A stretch of DNA of 64,000 nucleotides from Thermococcus argininiproducens (GTDB lineage Archaea; Methanobacteriota_B; Thermococci; Thermococcales; Thermococcaceae). A program made the translations under genes and the position numbers. The stretch covers positions 1 through 64,000 of the forward strand of contig NZ_CP080572.1 in assembly GCF_023746595.1 (NCBI RefSeq), written 5' to 3'. Below are positions 18,409-26,630 of the stretch, piece by piece (position 1 is the first letter of the stretch; each line of letters begins with the position of its first letter). The notes beneath the pieces were generated by a model. The model worked only from the letters and a program-made list of their open reading frames with translations, had not been told where the DNA came from and made no database searches.

Positions 18409-19404
18409 TTAGCCAGCACTAGCTTCACAAACTAATGGTTGGCCCTGGAAATTAAACTCTTCTGGGTACAAAAACATTGCAATCTCTTCTAAGCCTTCTA
18501 CTATTCTCGGACTTTGTCGTGCGATTATGTCGTCATTACTTAAAGTATAAACATTCCCATTTTTCACCGCGTCTGTATTGGCAAGAGCTCCTTGGCATAA
18601 CTCATTTGCCGTTATACCAGCGCTTGGAGGAAGGATTATCACCTCAGGATTCCTAGCAATGACTTCCTCAATACTCACTTGGGCCCATCCCTGAACGTCA
18701 CCAAAGATATTATCCCCACCTGCAAGAGCTAATAACTCGTTAATGAAGGTTCCATTGCCTGCTGTCATCAGAGGGTCTCCCCATACAATGTAAAACACCT
18801 TGGGTTTTCTCTTACCCTCTACTTTTTTCTGTATGTCTTCTATTTTATTTTTCATGTCAATAATCACTTCTTGAGCTTGCTCTGGCCTATTTGTAACATT
18901 TCCAAGAAGTTCAAGAGCATTATAGATTCCTTCTATACTCTGAGGCTCTATTATCAGCACAGGTGCTATTTTCTCCAATTGATCCAAATACCTGATGTGG
19001 TAAGAGAGAGCAATTATTAGGTCTGGATTTAAAGAGGCAATTACTTCAATGTTAGGATCCATATCTCCAACCACTGTTCGACCTTCTTGAACATTTTCTG
19101 GATAATTATCCCATTTTGTGATTCCAATAACTTTATCCAGCGCTCCAATAAAATAGAGAGTCTCTGTAATGCTTGGGGCAAGAGATACAATACGCTCTGG
19201 TTCGCTTTCTATTGTTACCTCTCTATTGGCAAAGTCCACAACTTTTAGAGGGTACCTTTCAATGGGAGTGGTTGTGGTTTGAGTTTCTTGTGAAGTGGTT
19301 TGCTCCTGAGTGGTTTGTGTCCCCGTACTAGGAGCTTGATTCACACATCCAGCAATGAACACTCCGAACACGAGCAACAGCGCTATAAACATGGTTTTCT
19401 TCAT
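18409..19404 (-). CDS. Substrate-binding lipoprotein of an iron/cobalamin-type ABC transporter
   Basis: A 331-residue BtuF/FhuD-class (cluster A-III) binding protein that would capture a metal chelate or corrinoid outside the cell. Seen: a lipoprotein signal with lipobox FIAGC (lipidated Cys about 20), a Thr/Gln/Glu-rich tether (about 25-50), then two Rossmann-like lobes with RIVSLAPSITETLYFIGALDKVIGIT and YPENV motifs typical of the family, joined by a long helix. ATG 19404 follows AAGGTGAG; the open frame reaches 19431. No permease or ATPase gene is adjacent, so it must work with components encoded elsewhere. Two operator-like inverted repeats lie in its promoter. Confidence 0.9.
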   Translation of the reverse strand: MKKTMFIALLLVFGVFIAGCVNQAPSTGTQTTQEQTTSQETQTTTTPIERYPLKVVDFANREVTIESEPERIVSLAPSITETLYFIGALDKVIGITKWDNYPENVQEGRTVVGDMDPNIEVIASLNPDLIIALSYHIRYLDQLEKIAPVLIIEPQSIEGIYNALELLGNVTNRPEQAQEVIIDMKNKIEDIQKKVEGKRKPKVFYIVWGDPLMTAGNGTFINELLALAGGDNIFGDVQGWAQVSIEEVIARNPEVIILPPSAGITANELCQGALANTDAVKNGNVYTLSNDDIIARQSPRIVEGLEEIAMFLYPEEFNFQGQPLVCEASAG

Positions 19405-19414
19405 ATTTCTCACC

Positions 19415-19431
19415 TTGGATATTTTGTCCAT
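19415..19431 (-). promoter_or_regulatory. Operator-like inverted repeat 2 in the 5' leader of the binding lipoprotein gene
   Basis: TTGGATA-TTT-TGTCCAT, an imperfect copy of the repeat at 19463-19479. It covers the predicted RNA start and the stretch just ahead of the ribosome binding site, where a repressor would block transcription. Confidence 0.5.
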
Positions 19432-19450
19432 CTACAATAAAAAAAGAGAG

Positions 19451-19461
19451 TATATAAATTT
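19451..19461 (-). promoter_or_regulatory. TATA box of the binding lipoprotein gene
   Basis: On the minus strand AAATTTATATA (TATATAAATTT as read on plus) is centred about 52 bases before ATG 19404, placing the RNA start near 19430. It is bracketed by the two TTGGATA-type repeats. Confidence 0.6.
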
Positions 19462-19462
19462 A

Positions 19463-19479
19463 TTGGATAATTTATCCAA
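19463..19479. promoter_or_regulatory. Operator-like inverted repeat 1 upstream of the TATA box
   Basis: TTGGATA-ATT-TATCCAA is a perfect 7+3+7 inverted repeat just upstream of the TATA/BRE. Together with the copy at 19415-19431 it suggests control of an uptake gene by a dimeric repressor, plausibly a metal-dependent DtxR/MDR1-type regulator; the regulator identity is inference. Confidence 0.55.
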
Positions 19480-19592
19480 ATGGTTTCTCAGTAAGACCAT
19501 TGTCATTTAAAAAATCCCAGAGATTAAGCACTGAAGTATCGCAAAACAAACCTATTAGACATCTAAGCTAAAAATAATGTAAGAAAAACAAA

Positions 19593-20135
19593 CTAAAGTG
19601 TTGAAAGTACTTTGGTTGTAACATCATTCCCTTCTTTATCATAGATTCTGTAATAGCACTTGCATGGGAATTTCATGCTTGCCCTTTTCATGGCAGCAAG
19701 GGCAAATTTGAGGTGTTGTCTGTTAACTCTAACTGTAAGGATCTTTTGGTCCTTTTTCAGTCTTGCGGCAAGCCCAATTGGCTTTCCAAATGGTCTTCTC
19801 ATACCATTTCCATAACGGTCGGCCTTTCTTCCAGTTGCCATTGGGTTCTCTCTGAGTATTTGGAATGGGTAAACTCTAATCTTATAGTGGAAGTTGCTTC
19901 TACCAACGTTCTTGCTAAGGAATCTGTTAAGTTGAGTTCTTGCAGCTTCAAGGGCATTTTGTCTAATCTGAACCGGTTCTGCTGTATGAAGGCTAACTTC
20001 AAACTCAAAGTCTCCAGCAGGATTTCCCATGTCAAATATGGTAATTCTCGGACCAGGAGCACCTCTAATGTACTCCCTTCTTGTGTAAGCAGGTTTGTCA
20101 ACGTATCTGTCAATCTTAGCTGGTCTCAAAGCCAT
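19593..20135 (-). CDS. rpl10e: 50S ribosomal protein L10e (uL16)
   Basis: Large-subunit protein at the tRNA/peptidyl-transferase side of the ribosome. The 180-residue product begins [10 protein letters not shown] and has the conserved [32 protein letters not shown] and KFPCKCY segments of archaeal L10e. ATG 20135 has GGGAGGTGAG directly upstream; the open frame to 20144 is not used. Monocistronic. Confidence 0.97.
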   Translation of the reverse strand: MALRPAKIDRYVDKPAYTRREYIRGAPGPRITIFDMGNPAGDFEFEVSLHTAEPVQIRQNALEAARTQLNRFLSKNVGRSNFHYKIRVYPFQILRENPMATGRKADRYGNGMRRPFGKPIGLAARLKKDQKILTVRVNRQHLKFALAAMKRASMKFPCKCYYRIYDKEGNDVTTKVLSTL

Positions 20136-20281
20136 ATATCTCACCTCCCAAATGAGCGTAATCTAAAGGTAAGCACTTTCCTCAACTTATAAAAGTTTTG
20201 GATTCTTGACTTGAAAGCTTTTTGGTGCTTGTTATATAAAGGTTTTTATATTCGTGAAGTATCATACAATTGGGTGGTATT

Positions 20282-21427
20282 ATGCAATTTGAGGACGCTT
20301 ATAAGGAAGTATATGAAATAGTAAAACCAAAGTACAAGCTTTTTACTGCTGGTCCAGTTGCATGTTTTCCAGAGGTTCTTGAAATAATGAAAGTCCAAAT
20401 GTTCAGCCACAGGGCCAAAGAATATAAGCAAATGCACGTAGATACCGTTGAAAGACTTAAAAAATTCCTCGAAGTTGAAAAAGGTGAAGTTCTCTTATTC
20501 CCAAGCTCCGGAACTGGAGTTATGGAAGCAAGCATAAGAAACGGTATTAGTAAAAAGGGGAAAGTTCTCGTCACAATCATAGGTGCCTTTGGAAAAAGAT
20601 ATAAACAGGTTGTTGAGAGTAATGGAAGAACAGCCATAACTTTAGAATACGAACCTGGAAAGGCCGTTAAGCCTGAAGACCTCGATGAAATTCTTAAGAA
20701 AAATCCAGATGTTGAAGCTGTCACTATAACTTACAACGAAACATCTACTGGTGTTCTCAACCCATTGCCAGAACTTGCCAAAGTCGCCAAAGAGCACGAT
20801 AAGCTTGTTTTTGTTGATGCTGTAAGTGCCATGGGTGGTGCAGACATTAAATTCACTAAGTGGGGAATAGATGTTGTTTTTGGAAGCTCTCAAAAGGCTT
20901 TTGGAGTTCCACCAGGTTTAGCAATCGGAGCATTCAGTGAACGTTTCATAGAGATAGCAAACAAAGCTGAGGAGAAGGGTTGGTACTTTGATGTTCCAAG
21001 ATATATAAAAGTCCAAAACGAAAAACAGGGACCACCATCAACACCAGCAATGCCTCAAGAGTTTGGGCTCAATGTTGTCCTGAGAATAATCGAGAAAATG
21101 GGCGGGAAAGAAAAATGGCTTGCTATGTATAAAAAGAGAAGCGAAATGATAAGGAACGGAGTAAAAGATATTGGTCTAGAGATCCTTGCAGAACCAGGAT
21201 ATGAAAGTCCCACAATAACAGCTGTACTTACGCCAGAAGGTATCAAAGGAGATCAAGTTTACAACGCAATGCGTGAGAGAGGCTTTGAGTTAGCAAAAGG
21301 TTACGGCGAGGGAATCAAAGAGAAGACCTTTAGAATCGGCAACATGGGTTACATGACCTCTGAGGACATTCAAGAAATGCTCAAAAACTTAAAAGAAGTG
21401 ATAGATGAATTAAAAGCAAAAATTTAG
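20282..21427 (+). CDS. Alanine-glyoxylate / serine-pyruvate-type aminotransferase
   Basis: A class-V PLP aminotransferase of 381 residues, related to alanine:glyoxylate aminotransferase, probably interconverting glyoxylate/glycine or serine/pyruvate amino groups. Seen: FTAGPVACFP start motif, GSSQKAFGVPPG with the PLP lysine at about K205, and FRIGNMGYMT near the C-terminus. ATG 20282 lies behind GGGTGGT; the longer TTG start at 20270 would use that site as coding. A TATATAAAGG box precedes it near 20235. Its stop overlaps the end of the convergent ATPase gene by 4 bases. Confidence 0.9.
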   Translation: MQFEDAYKEVYEIVKPKYKLFTAGPVACFPEVLEIMKVQMFSHRAKEYKQMHVDTVERLKKFLEVEKGEVLLFPSSGTGVMEASIRNGISKKGKVLVTIIGAFGKRYKQVVESNGRTAITLEYEPGKAVKPEDLDEILKKNPDVEAVTITYNETSTGVLNPLPELAKVAKEHDKLVFVDAVSAMGGADIKFTKWGIDVVFGSSQKAFGVPPGLAIGAFSERFIEIANKAEEKGWYFDVPRYIKVQNEKQGPPSTPAMPQEFGLNVVLRIIEKMGGKEKWLAMYKKRSEMIRNGVKDIGLEILAEPGYESPTITAVLTPEGIKGDQVYNAMRERGFELAKGYGEGIKEKTFRIGNMGYMTSEDIQEMLKNLKEVIDELKAKI

Positions 21428-22017
21428 ACCGTCTTTTCCAATTCTATTCTTCCCTCTTTTTGGACAATCCTGTAGATTGTGTTCACCCTTCTGAGACCAC
21501 TTTTTATGTCCCTATAAAGCTCAATGAGTAGCTCAAACCTGGCAAGAGTGTTATCATCAATTCTAAGCCAGTGCTTTATTTCATCTAGAAGATCCCTAGA
21601 AAGAACGAGAGATGAAATTATGAAAGGGTAATCATCAATAATCTTATCTAAGAGATAAGGGATATCTATCGTGTGAAGTGTGTCTATAATGACATAATCA
21701 GGATTAAGCTCCTTAATTTTCTTGATTATATCTTTGGTTCTCTGTTTAGTGCTTTTTTCATTAAATTCTGTGTCAATTACATGAATATTCTCCTTAAAGG
21801 GCTTAAATTCACCATAAGCTGTGACCACTGCAATCTTCCATTCATCAGGGATTAGATGTATCATGGCTTCAATAAGTTTTGTTTTACCAGCCCTGCTTGT
21901 TCCAACCACCAGTATGTCCTCTTTTTTTAGTATTACCTCTTTAATCACTTCTAGTTGGTCCTTGGTTACAGTCCCATATCTCAAAAGGTCATCTGGAGTG
22001 AAAATATAGACGCCCAT
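21424..22017 (-). CDS. Compact P-loop ATPase related to the VirB11/GspE secretion family
   Basis: A 197-residue stand-alone ATPase. Walker A is GTSRAGKTK (about residues 38-46), a Walker-B-like YVIIDTLHT strand is near 110, and the fold follows the RecA-like core of type II/IV secretion and archaellum ATPases without their N-terminal domain. It is too short for a full GspE/FlaI and no pilin or membrane partner is adjacent, so its role is unknown. ATG 22017 has GGTGACAAAA upstream. Confidence 0.65.
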   Translation of the reverse strand: MGVYIFTPDDLLRYGTVTKDQLEVIKEVILKKEDILVVGTSRAGKTKLIEAMIHLIPDEWKIAVVTAYGEFKPFKENIHVIDTEFNEKSTKQRTKDIIKKIKELNPDYVIIDTLHTIDIPYLLDKIIDDYPFIISSLVLSRDLLDEIKHWLRIDDNTLARFELLIELYRDIKSGLRRVNTIYRIVQKEGRIELEKTV

Positions 22018-22095
22018 TTTTGTCACCACAATATATTTGATTCTTAATGTTATTAACTATATGGTGGTTGTAAGTTCATATGTGGAGGGGATGAA

Positions 22096-22254
22096 ATGAA
22101 TATCCGAAAGCTCCTTCTCGGAGCTGGTCTAGTTGTTATCCTCTATGGGTTATTCTTCTCAAGAGCGATTATCCTTGAAACAAATAGTGAAAACTCTCCA
22201 ATGTTGACGGAACAAAACTTCAAACAATGTTCAGTGAAAATTAAAGTAAGAGAG
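22096..22254 (+). pseudogene. 5' part of a small secreted/membrane-anchored protein gene split by the TnpB element
   Basis: ATG 22096 behind GTGGAGGGGATGAA opens a frame with a hydrophobic signal-anchor (residues 5-20). At codon 53 it runs into the mobile element. Joining base 22254 to 24133 restores one frame that continues for 15 more codons to TAA at 24178-24180, giving a 68-residue protein ending in a Cys-rich stretch (TPCFECPLFGTHGL). In the present state translation reads about 6 codons into the element and stops, so the gene is interrupted. The function of the intact form is unknown. Confidence 0.75.
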
Positions 22255-22261
22255 CTGACCT

Positions 22262-22747
22262 CCTCTCCGCCGTGAAGGGCGAGGGCTCCTCTCGGGAGTC
22301 ATAACCCTCACCCTTCAAGGCTTTCATTGGTTTGCGGGCCCATCACTTACTCGGGTTACCCCTTTCGGTTCAGCCCGCAGGCCGGGTCTTCGGCCCGTTA
22401 CCCCTACCGCAAAGCGGTTCGGGGTTATCGTTTTAGAGGCCACTTTTGGAGGTTTCAACCACCTCAGCGGTGGTATTATAAAGGACGCCTTACGGCGTCT
22501 TCCCTCCGAGGGCGGAGGGACACGATGAAACCCTCACTAATGGTTGCCCTTGGAGCAGCCTCTCCGAGGCCCATATTACGCTAATAAGTTTAAAAAAGTT
22601 TCGGTAGTTTAAAGGTTTTCTTGGGCAGTTCACCATATCCTACTCTAAAGAACGAGACTTTCACGAGGGCAAATCCCCCGGGAGAGGAAAAAAGAGGGCT
22701 ATGCGTTTACCTTTTGAAAGCCTCGCCCCTTTAGGGCGGGGATGCAG
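22262..22747. other. GC-rich hairpin-dense left region of the TnpB element
   Basis: Before tnpB the element has several strong stem-loops: TGAAGGGCGAGGG with CCCTCACCCTTCA (22272-22318 region, one mismatch), GACGCC-TTAC-GGCGTC near 22484, CCCTCCG-AGGG-CGGAGGG near 22503, and GCCCC-TTTAG-GGCGGGG near 22728. An 85-codon frame at 22327-22584 crosses it, but its composition is that of hairpin arms, so coding is doubtful. The first stem-loop probably serves as the left-end transposase recognition structure. Confidence 0.5.
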
Positions 22748-22819
22748 AAATTTTAAAGCAAGCTTTTGAGCTGGAAAGCGTTACTTTTTTAAAGCCTAAG
22801 AATCATACTACAAGTTGAT

Positions 22820-24109
22820 ATGAAGAGGACGATAACAGTTAAACTCCACCCTTCAAAAGAGCAAGAGAAAGCACTCTTCGAATTAGCTGATCTTGGAGCT
22901 AAAGTTTGGAATGAAGTGAACTACTTGAGAAGGCAACAATTCTTTAACCATGAAATTGTGGATTTTAACAAGACTGAGAAAATAGTTTATGAAAAATACA
23001 AGCGTGAAATCGGCTCTGCAACAGTCCAACAAGTTTGCAGAAAAAATGCTGAAGCCTGGCGGGATTTCTTCTCGCAAATCAGAATGAAGAAGAGTAAGGA
23101 ACTCCCCAAGTGGTTAAAACCAAAACCTCCAGGCTATAAAAAAGAGGGAAAACCACTCATAATCCTCAGGAACACTCAATATAGAATTGAGGGGAATAAA
23201 TTAATCCTCAAGGGCCTTGGAAAATTCAAAAGGCTTGAAGTTCAATTCAAGGGTAGAATTCACTTGAGGGGCAAGCAAGGGAGGTTAGAATTAATTTATA
23301 ATCCCGTTAAACGCAAGTGGTACGCTCACGTCACCATTTCAAAGGTTGAGGAAAAGTTAACTAAGAATGGCTGGATTAAACTTCCAAGAAAACCGTTAGG
23401 CAATTTAACTGCTGGCATTGATTTGGGCGTGAATAACTTAATGGCTGTTTACGTTGAAAGCGGGGAAAGTTTTCTGGTGAATGGTCATCCCCTGAAGAGC
23501 ATTGCTTTCTACTGGCAAAAGCGGATTGCCGATTACCAGTCAAAACTCAATAAGAGCGGAGCAAAGAAGAGTAGAAAACTTAGAAGAATGCATGAAAAAG
23601 CAAAACTCCAAGCGAGACACTACATCAACACTATAGTAAGACAAACCGTGAAAAAACTCTATCATCTTGGAGTTTCACGAATTGTGGTTGGTTATCCAAA
23701 GGGAATCACTCGAAATTCTGAGAAGGGTAGAAAGCAGAATTTCATTCTTTCCCACGTTTGGAGGTTCAATACTGTTATTAAACGCTTGAGTGAAGTCGCT
23801 GAAGAGTACGATATTAGTGTTGTGGTTGTTGATGAGGCTTTTACTTCACAAACTTGCCCCTTCTGCGGGAAGCCCCATGAAGGGGCCCGCCTTGTTCGTG
23901 GTTTGTTTAAGTGTCCCGCGGGAGGGCTTGTAATGAATGCTGACTTGGTTGGAGCCTTCAACATTTTAAAGAAGATTGTTAGAACGATAACCCCGAGCCT
24001 GCCGGGTTTAACGGCGGGTAGGGGTAATTGGGGGAAGACCCTCCCAGAGGGGTCGAAGACCCACTTTATGCTGGGTTTGAATGAAACCCCTCAAACCTCC
24101 CCACCTTAA
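22820..24109 (+). CDS. tnpB: TnpB RNA-guided nuclease of an IS200/IS605-type element
   Basis: A 429-residue TnpB, the small relative of Cas12 that cuts DNA under guidance of a right-end RNA. Seen: N-terminal helix-turn-helix and beta region (1-180), RuvC-I GIDLGVNN (Asp about 204), a helical bridge, RuvC-II Glu in VVVDEAFTSQ (about 342), zinc finger CPFCGKPH...KCP (ligands probably C, C, H, C), and RuvC-III Asp in NADLVGAFNIL (about 375). The three catalytic acids are intact. After RuvC-III comes a Gly/Pro-rich tail of about 45 residues overlapping the probable guide-RNA scaffold. No TnpA gene accompanies it. Confidence 0.95.
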   Translation: MKRTITVKLHPSKEQEKALFELADLGAKVWNEVNYLRRQQFFNHEIVDFNKTEKIVYEKYKREIGSATVQQVCRKNAEAWRDFFSQIRMKKSKELPKWLKPKPPGYKKEGKPLIILRNTQYRIEGNKLILKGLGKFKRLEVQFKGRIHLRGKQGRLELIYNPVKRKWYAHVTISKVEEKLTKNGWIKLPRKPLGNLTAGIDLGVNNLMAVYVESGESFLVNGHPLKSIAFYWQKRIADYQSKLNKSGAKKSRKLRRMHEKAKLQARHYINTIVRQTVKKLYHLGVSRIVVGYPKGITRNSEKGRKQNFILSHVWRFNTVIKRLSEVAEEYDISVVVVDEAFTSQTCPFCGKPHEGARLVRGLFKCPAGGLVMNADLVGAFNILKKIVRTITPSLPGLTAGRGNWGKTLPEGSKTHFMLGLNETPQTSPP

Positions 24110-24150
24110 AAAACGGGGAGGAGGTCAGAGAGTATACTCCTTGCTTTGAG
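23990..24150 (+). ncRNA. Predicted omega/reRNA of the TnpB element (scaffold plus guide)
   Basis: In studied TnpB systems the guide RNA spans the 3' end of tnpB and the right end, with the guide taken from flanking DNA. Here the GC-rich 3' tail of tnpB and the CCTCCCC/GGGGAGG hairpin fit a scaffold ending at about 24128, and the first flanking bases (AGAGTATACTCC...) would be the guide. The 5' limit is a guess; this is inference from family knowledge. Confidence 0.4.
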
Positions 24151-24180
24151 TGTCCACTCTTCGGTACACACGGGCTTTAA
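24133..24180 (+). pseudogene. 3' part of the split small gene
   Basis: Sixteen codons including TAA that continue the frame of 22096-22254 when the element is excised. They encode the Cys-containing tail YTPCFECPLFGTHGL. They have no start or ribosome binding site of their own. Confidence 0.65.
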
Positions 24181-24221
24181 ATATTCAAAACATATTTTCA
24201 AATTAGGCTAGGTGAGCAAAT

Positions 24222-24718
24222 ATGAAAAAACAAGCCTTAACCTTCCCCATTATTGTCTTTATCCTATTCTTTGGGTTATTTTTCATATCAATGAAGCCAA
24301 AGAATGGCCCTGAACTGGATTCATATGTCAATCCCACCTCTAAAGGAAACCTCTCCCTATCCATATCCATTTCTCCAAAGGTTCTGACTCCCAATGAGAG
24401 CTTTAACATAACAGTTATGTTGAAAAATATTGGAAACACAGAGGTTAGAGTGCTTGCTCCCATGCGATGGATAAGCCTACACATTGAAATTTACTTCGAA
24501 AACGGAACCCGGATCAAGTATACAGGCCCAAGACCTTCACTTCTACCTCCCTCAAATGAAAATCTCGAGATTCTTCAACCAAGGGAGGAAAGCCCGAACA
24601 AAATGGAATGGAGGACTGGTATCTTCCATGGGAAGGCAAATATAAAGTTGTAGTCACATACGACCCAGATCTAGAATACTCCAAGATAACACTCTCCTAC
24701 TGGAAAGAAAAACGTTAA
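24222..24718 (+). pseudogene. Frameshifted secreted beta-sandwich protein
   Basis: ATG 24222, after TAGGTGAGC and a CTTTAAATA TATA box at about 24174, encodes a signal-anchor (residues 4-22) and an Ig-like beta domain of the kind used for extracellular protein interaction (LSLSISISPKVLTPNESFNI). The frame stops at 24653, but from about 24590 the reading continues in the -1 frame as PEQNGMEDWYLPWEGKY...WKEKR to TAA 24716-24718. A single base lost in the CCC run near 24592 would explain this. Either a recent pseudogene or a sequence error. About 165 residues if repaired. Function unknown. Confidence 0.7.
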
Positions 24719-24826
24719 AAGTAGACGATTGGTTTGAAGTTGATTTCCACCAGTTTTCAACCTATTGGATAAAATTCCACTTGAAAATCTTATAGTTAAT
24801 TTTTTAAACCCTATTCTTCATCCCCA

Positions 24827-24879
24827 CATGAGCTCATGAGGCTCTCTCAAAAAATGCGGGTTTCCCGCATGAGAGAGCC
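24827..24879. other. Palindrome and nested hairpin upstream of EF-1alpha
   Basis: CATGAGCTCATG (24827-24838) is a perfect palindrome. It is followed by GGCTCTCTC (24840-24848) pairing with GAGAGAGCC (24871-24879), enclosing ATGCGGG (24854-24860) paired with CCCGCAT (24864-24870). It lies just upstream of the EF-1alpha promoter and after the frameshifted gene, so it could be a processing or termination structure or a protein-binding site. Confidence 0.5.
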
Positions 24880-24890
24880 GAGGTTTAGAG

Positions 24891-24904
24891 AAAGCTTTAA
24901 AAAC
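24891..24904 (+). promoter_or_regulatory. EF-1alpha promoter (BRE/TATA)
   Basis: GAAAGCTTTAAAAA has a purine-rich BRE followed by a TTTAAAAA TATA box, placing the RNA start near 24925 and leaving a short leader with TTTGGAGGTG before ATG 24951. This is the expected layout for a very highly expressed gene. Confidence 0.7.
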
Positions 24905-24950
24905 CCACCCTAATGAATAGACTTAGGTATAACTTTGGAGGTGTGTTAAG

Positions 24951-26237
24951 ATGGCAAAAGAGAAGCCACACGTTAATGTAGTGTTTATCGGACACGTAGA
25001 CCACGGAAAGAGTACAACAATCGGAAGATTGCTCTTCGACACAGCCAACATTCCAGAGCAAATCATCAAGAAGTTCGAGGAAATGGGTGAAAAGGGTAAG
25101 TCATTCAAGTTCGCTTGGGTTATGGACAGACTAAAAGAGGAGAGAGAAAGAGGTATTACAATCGACGTTGCTCACACCAAGTTCGAGACTCCACACAGAT
25201 ACATTACCATTATCGACGCTCCAGGCCACAGAGATTTCGTTAAGAACATGATCACTGGTGCAAGCCAAGCTGATACCGCAATCCTTGTTGTTGCCGCTAC
25301 CGATGGTGTCATGCCACAAACCAAGGAGCACGCTTTCCTTGCGAGAACTCTTGGTATCAGCAACATCATCGTTGCGATCAACAAGATGGATATGGTCAAA
25401 TACGATGAGAAGAAGTTCAAGGAGGTTGCCGAGCAAGTCAAGAAGCTTCTAATGATGCTCGGTTACAAGAACTTCCCAATCATCCCAATCAGCGCTTGGG
25501 AGGGCGACAACGTAGTCAAGAAGAGCGAAAATACACCCTGGTACAAGGGACCAACACTCATCGAGGCCCTTGACCAAGTTCCAGAGCCAGAGAAACCAAT
25601 CGACAAGCCACTTAGAATCCCAATCCAAGACGTTTACTCAATTAAGGGTGTTGGTACAGTTCCAGTTGGTAGAGTTGAGACTGGAAAACTCAAAGTCGGT
25701 GACGTTGTTATCTTCGAGCCAGCATCAACAATCTTCCACAAGCCAATACAAGGTGAAGTTAAGAGCATTGAAATGCACCATGAGTCAATGCCAGAAGCTC
25801 TTCCAGGTGACAACATTGGTTTCAACGTCAGAGGTGTCGGTAAGAACGACATAAAGAGAGGTGACGTTGCAGGCCACTCAAACAACCCACCAACAGTTGT
25901 CAGGCCAAAAGACACATTCAAGGCCCAAATCATCGTCCTCAACCACCCAACAGCAATCACAATCGGTTACACACCAGTTCTCCACGCCCACACAACACAG
26001 GTTGCAGTTAGATTCGAGCAACTCCTTGCTAAGCTCGACCCAAGAACAGGTAACATCGTAGAAGAGAACCCACAATTCATCAAGACCGGTGACTCAGCTA
26101 TCGTTCTCCTCAGACCAACTAAGCCAATGGTAATTGAGCCAGTTAAGGAGTTACCACAACTCGGTAGATTCGCTATCAGAGATATGGGTCAAACAGTTGC
26201 AGCTGGTATGGTTATATCCATCCAGAAGGGCGAGTGA
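24951..26237 (+). CDS. tuf: Translation elongation factor EF-1alpha
   Basis: GTPase that brings aminoacyl-tRNA to the ribosome (428 residues). Seen: G1 [10 protein letters not shown]2 region [10 protein letters not shown]3 DAPGHRDF, G4 NKMD, then beta-barrel domains II and III. Codon use is strongly biased to C-ending codons compared with neighbours, in line with high expression. Followed after 67 bases by rpsJ and then tRNA-Ser, a translation cluster. Confidence 0.98.
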   Translation: MAKEKPHVNVVFIGHVDHGKSTTIGRLLFDTANIPEQIIKKFEEMGEKGKSFKFAWVMDRLKEERERGITIDVAHTKFETPHRYITIIDAPGHRDFVKNMITGASQADTAILVVAATDGVMPQTKEHAFLARTLGISNIIVAINKMDMVKYDEKKFKEVAEQVKKLLMMLGYKNFPIIPISAWEGDNVVKKSENTPWYKGPTLIEALDQVPEPEKPIDKPLRIPIQDVYSIKGVGTVPVGRVETGKLKVGDVVIFEPASTIFHKPIQGEVKSIEMHHESMPEALPGDNIGFNVRGVGKNDIKRGDVAGHSNNPPTVVRPKDTFKAQIIVLNHPTAITIGYTPVLHAHTTQVAVRFEQLLAKLDPRTGNIVEENPQFIKTGDSAIVLLRPTKPMVIEPVKELPQLGRFAIRDMGQTVAAGMVISIQKGE

Positions 26238-26304
26238 AGCCCTTCTCTAGCCTTTTCCTTTAACATTATTAATTTTATCATTAGAGCTTATAGAGGTGAC
26301 AAAA

Positions 26305-26613
26305 ATGCAAAAGGCAAGAATTAAACTGGCGAGCACAAACATAAGTGCTCTTAATGAGGTTACAGATCAAATCAAGCAAATTGCAGAGAGAACTGGTGTT
26401 AGAATGAGCGGACCAATACCATTGCCAACAAAGAGAATAAGAATCACCACAAGAAAGAGCCCAGACGGCGAGGGAAGTGCAACTTTTGATAGGTTTGAGC
26501 TTAGGGTCCACAAGAGACTTATTGACATTGAAGCTGACGAGAGAGCTATGAGGCAAATTATGAGAATTCGTGTTCCTGAGGATGTTACTATTGAAATTGA
26601 GCTCGTCTCATGA
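26305..26613 (+). CDS. rpsJ: 30S ribosomal protein S10
   Basis: A 102-residue uS10 beginning [11 protein letters not shown], with the GPIPLPTKR loop that contacts 16S rRNA in the small-subunit head. ATG 26305 follows GAGGTGAC; the open frame from 26296 is not used. It lies between EF-1alpha and tRNA-Ser and is probably co-transcribed with both. Confidence 0.97.
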   Translation: MQKARIKLASTNISALNEVTDQIKQIAERTGVRMSGPIPLPTKRIRITTRKSPDGEGSATFDRFELRVHKRLIDIEADERAMRQIMRIRVPEDVTIEIELVS

Positions 26614-26630
26614 TTCTCATTATTTTTAGC

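Larger units (their letters stand above)
22255..24128 (+). mobile_element. TnpB-only transposon (IS200/IS605 type, non-autonomous)
   Basis: A 1874-base element with one tnpB gene and no tnpA. Its ends are CTGACCTCCTC (22255-22265) and GAGGAGGTCAG (24118-24128), perfect 11-base complements. AGAG occurs just outside each end (22251-22254 and 24129-24132). The right end carries the hairpin CCTCCCC/GGGGAGG around the tnpB stop, conserved in the decayed copy at 38.9 kb. The left 565 bases are GC-rich and heavily folded. Boundaries rest on the ends, on the restored host frame, and on the second copy, which also diverges just after TCAG(A). Confidence 0.85.

Noticed and set aside
22327-22584. 85-codon frame upstream of tnpB
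   Set aside because: It runs through strong stem-loops, has no ribosome binding site, and its composition is explained by GC-rich hairpin arms; treated as noncoding.
22820-24109. TnpB zinc finger judged broken because the fourth Cys (KCPAGG) is missing
   Set aside because: A His three residues after the second Cys (CPFCGKPH) is placed to act as ligand, and the decayed second copy keeps the same HEG spacing, so this is probably the family pattern.
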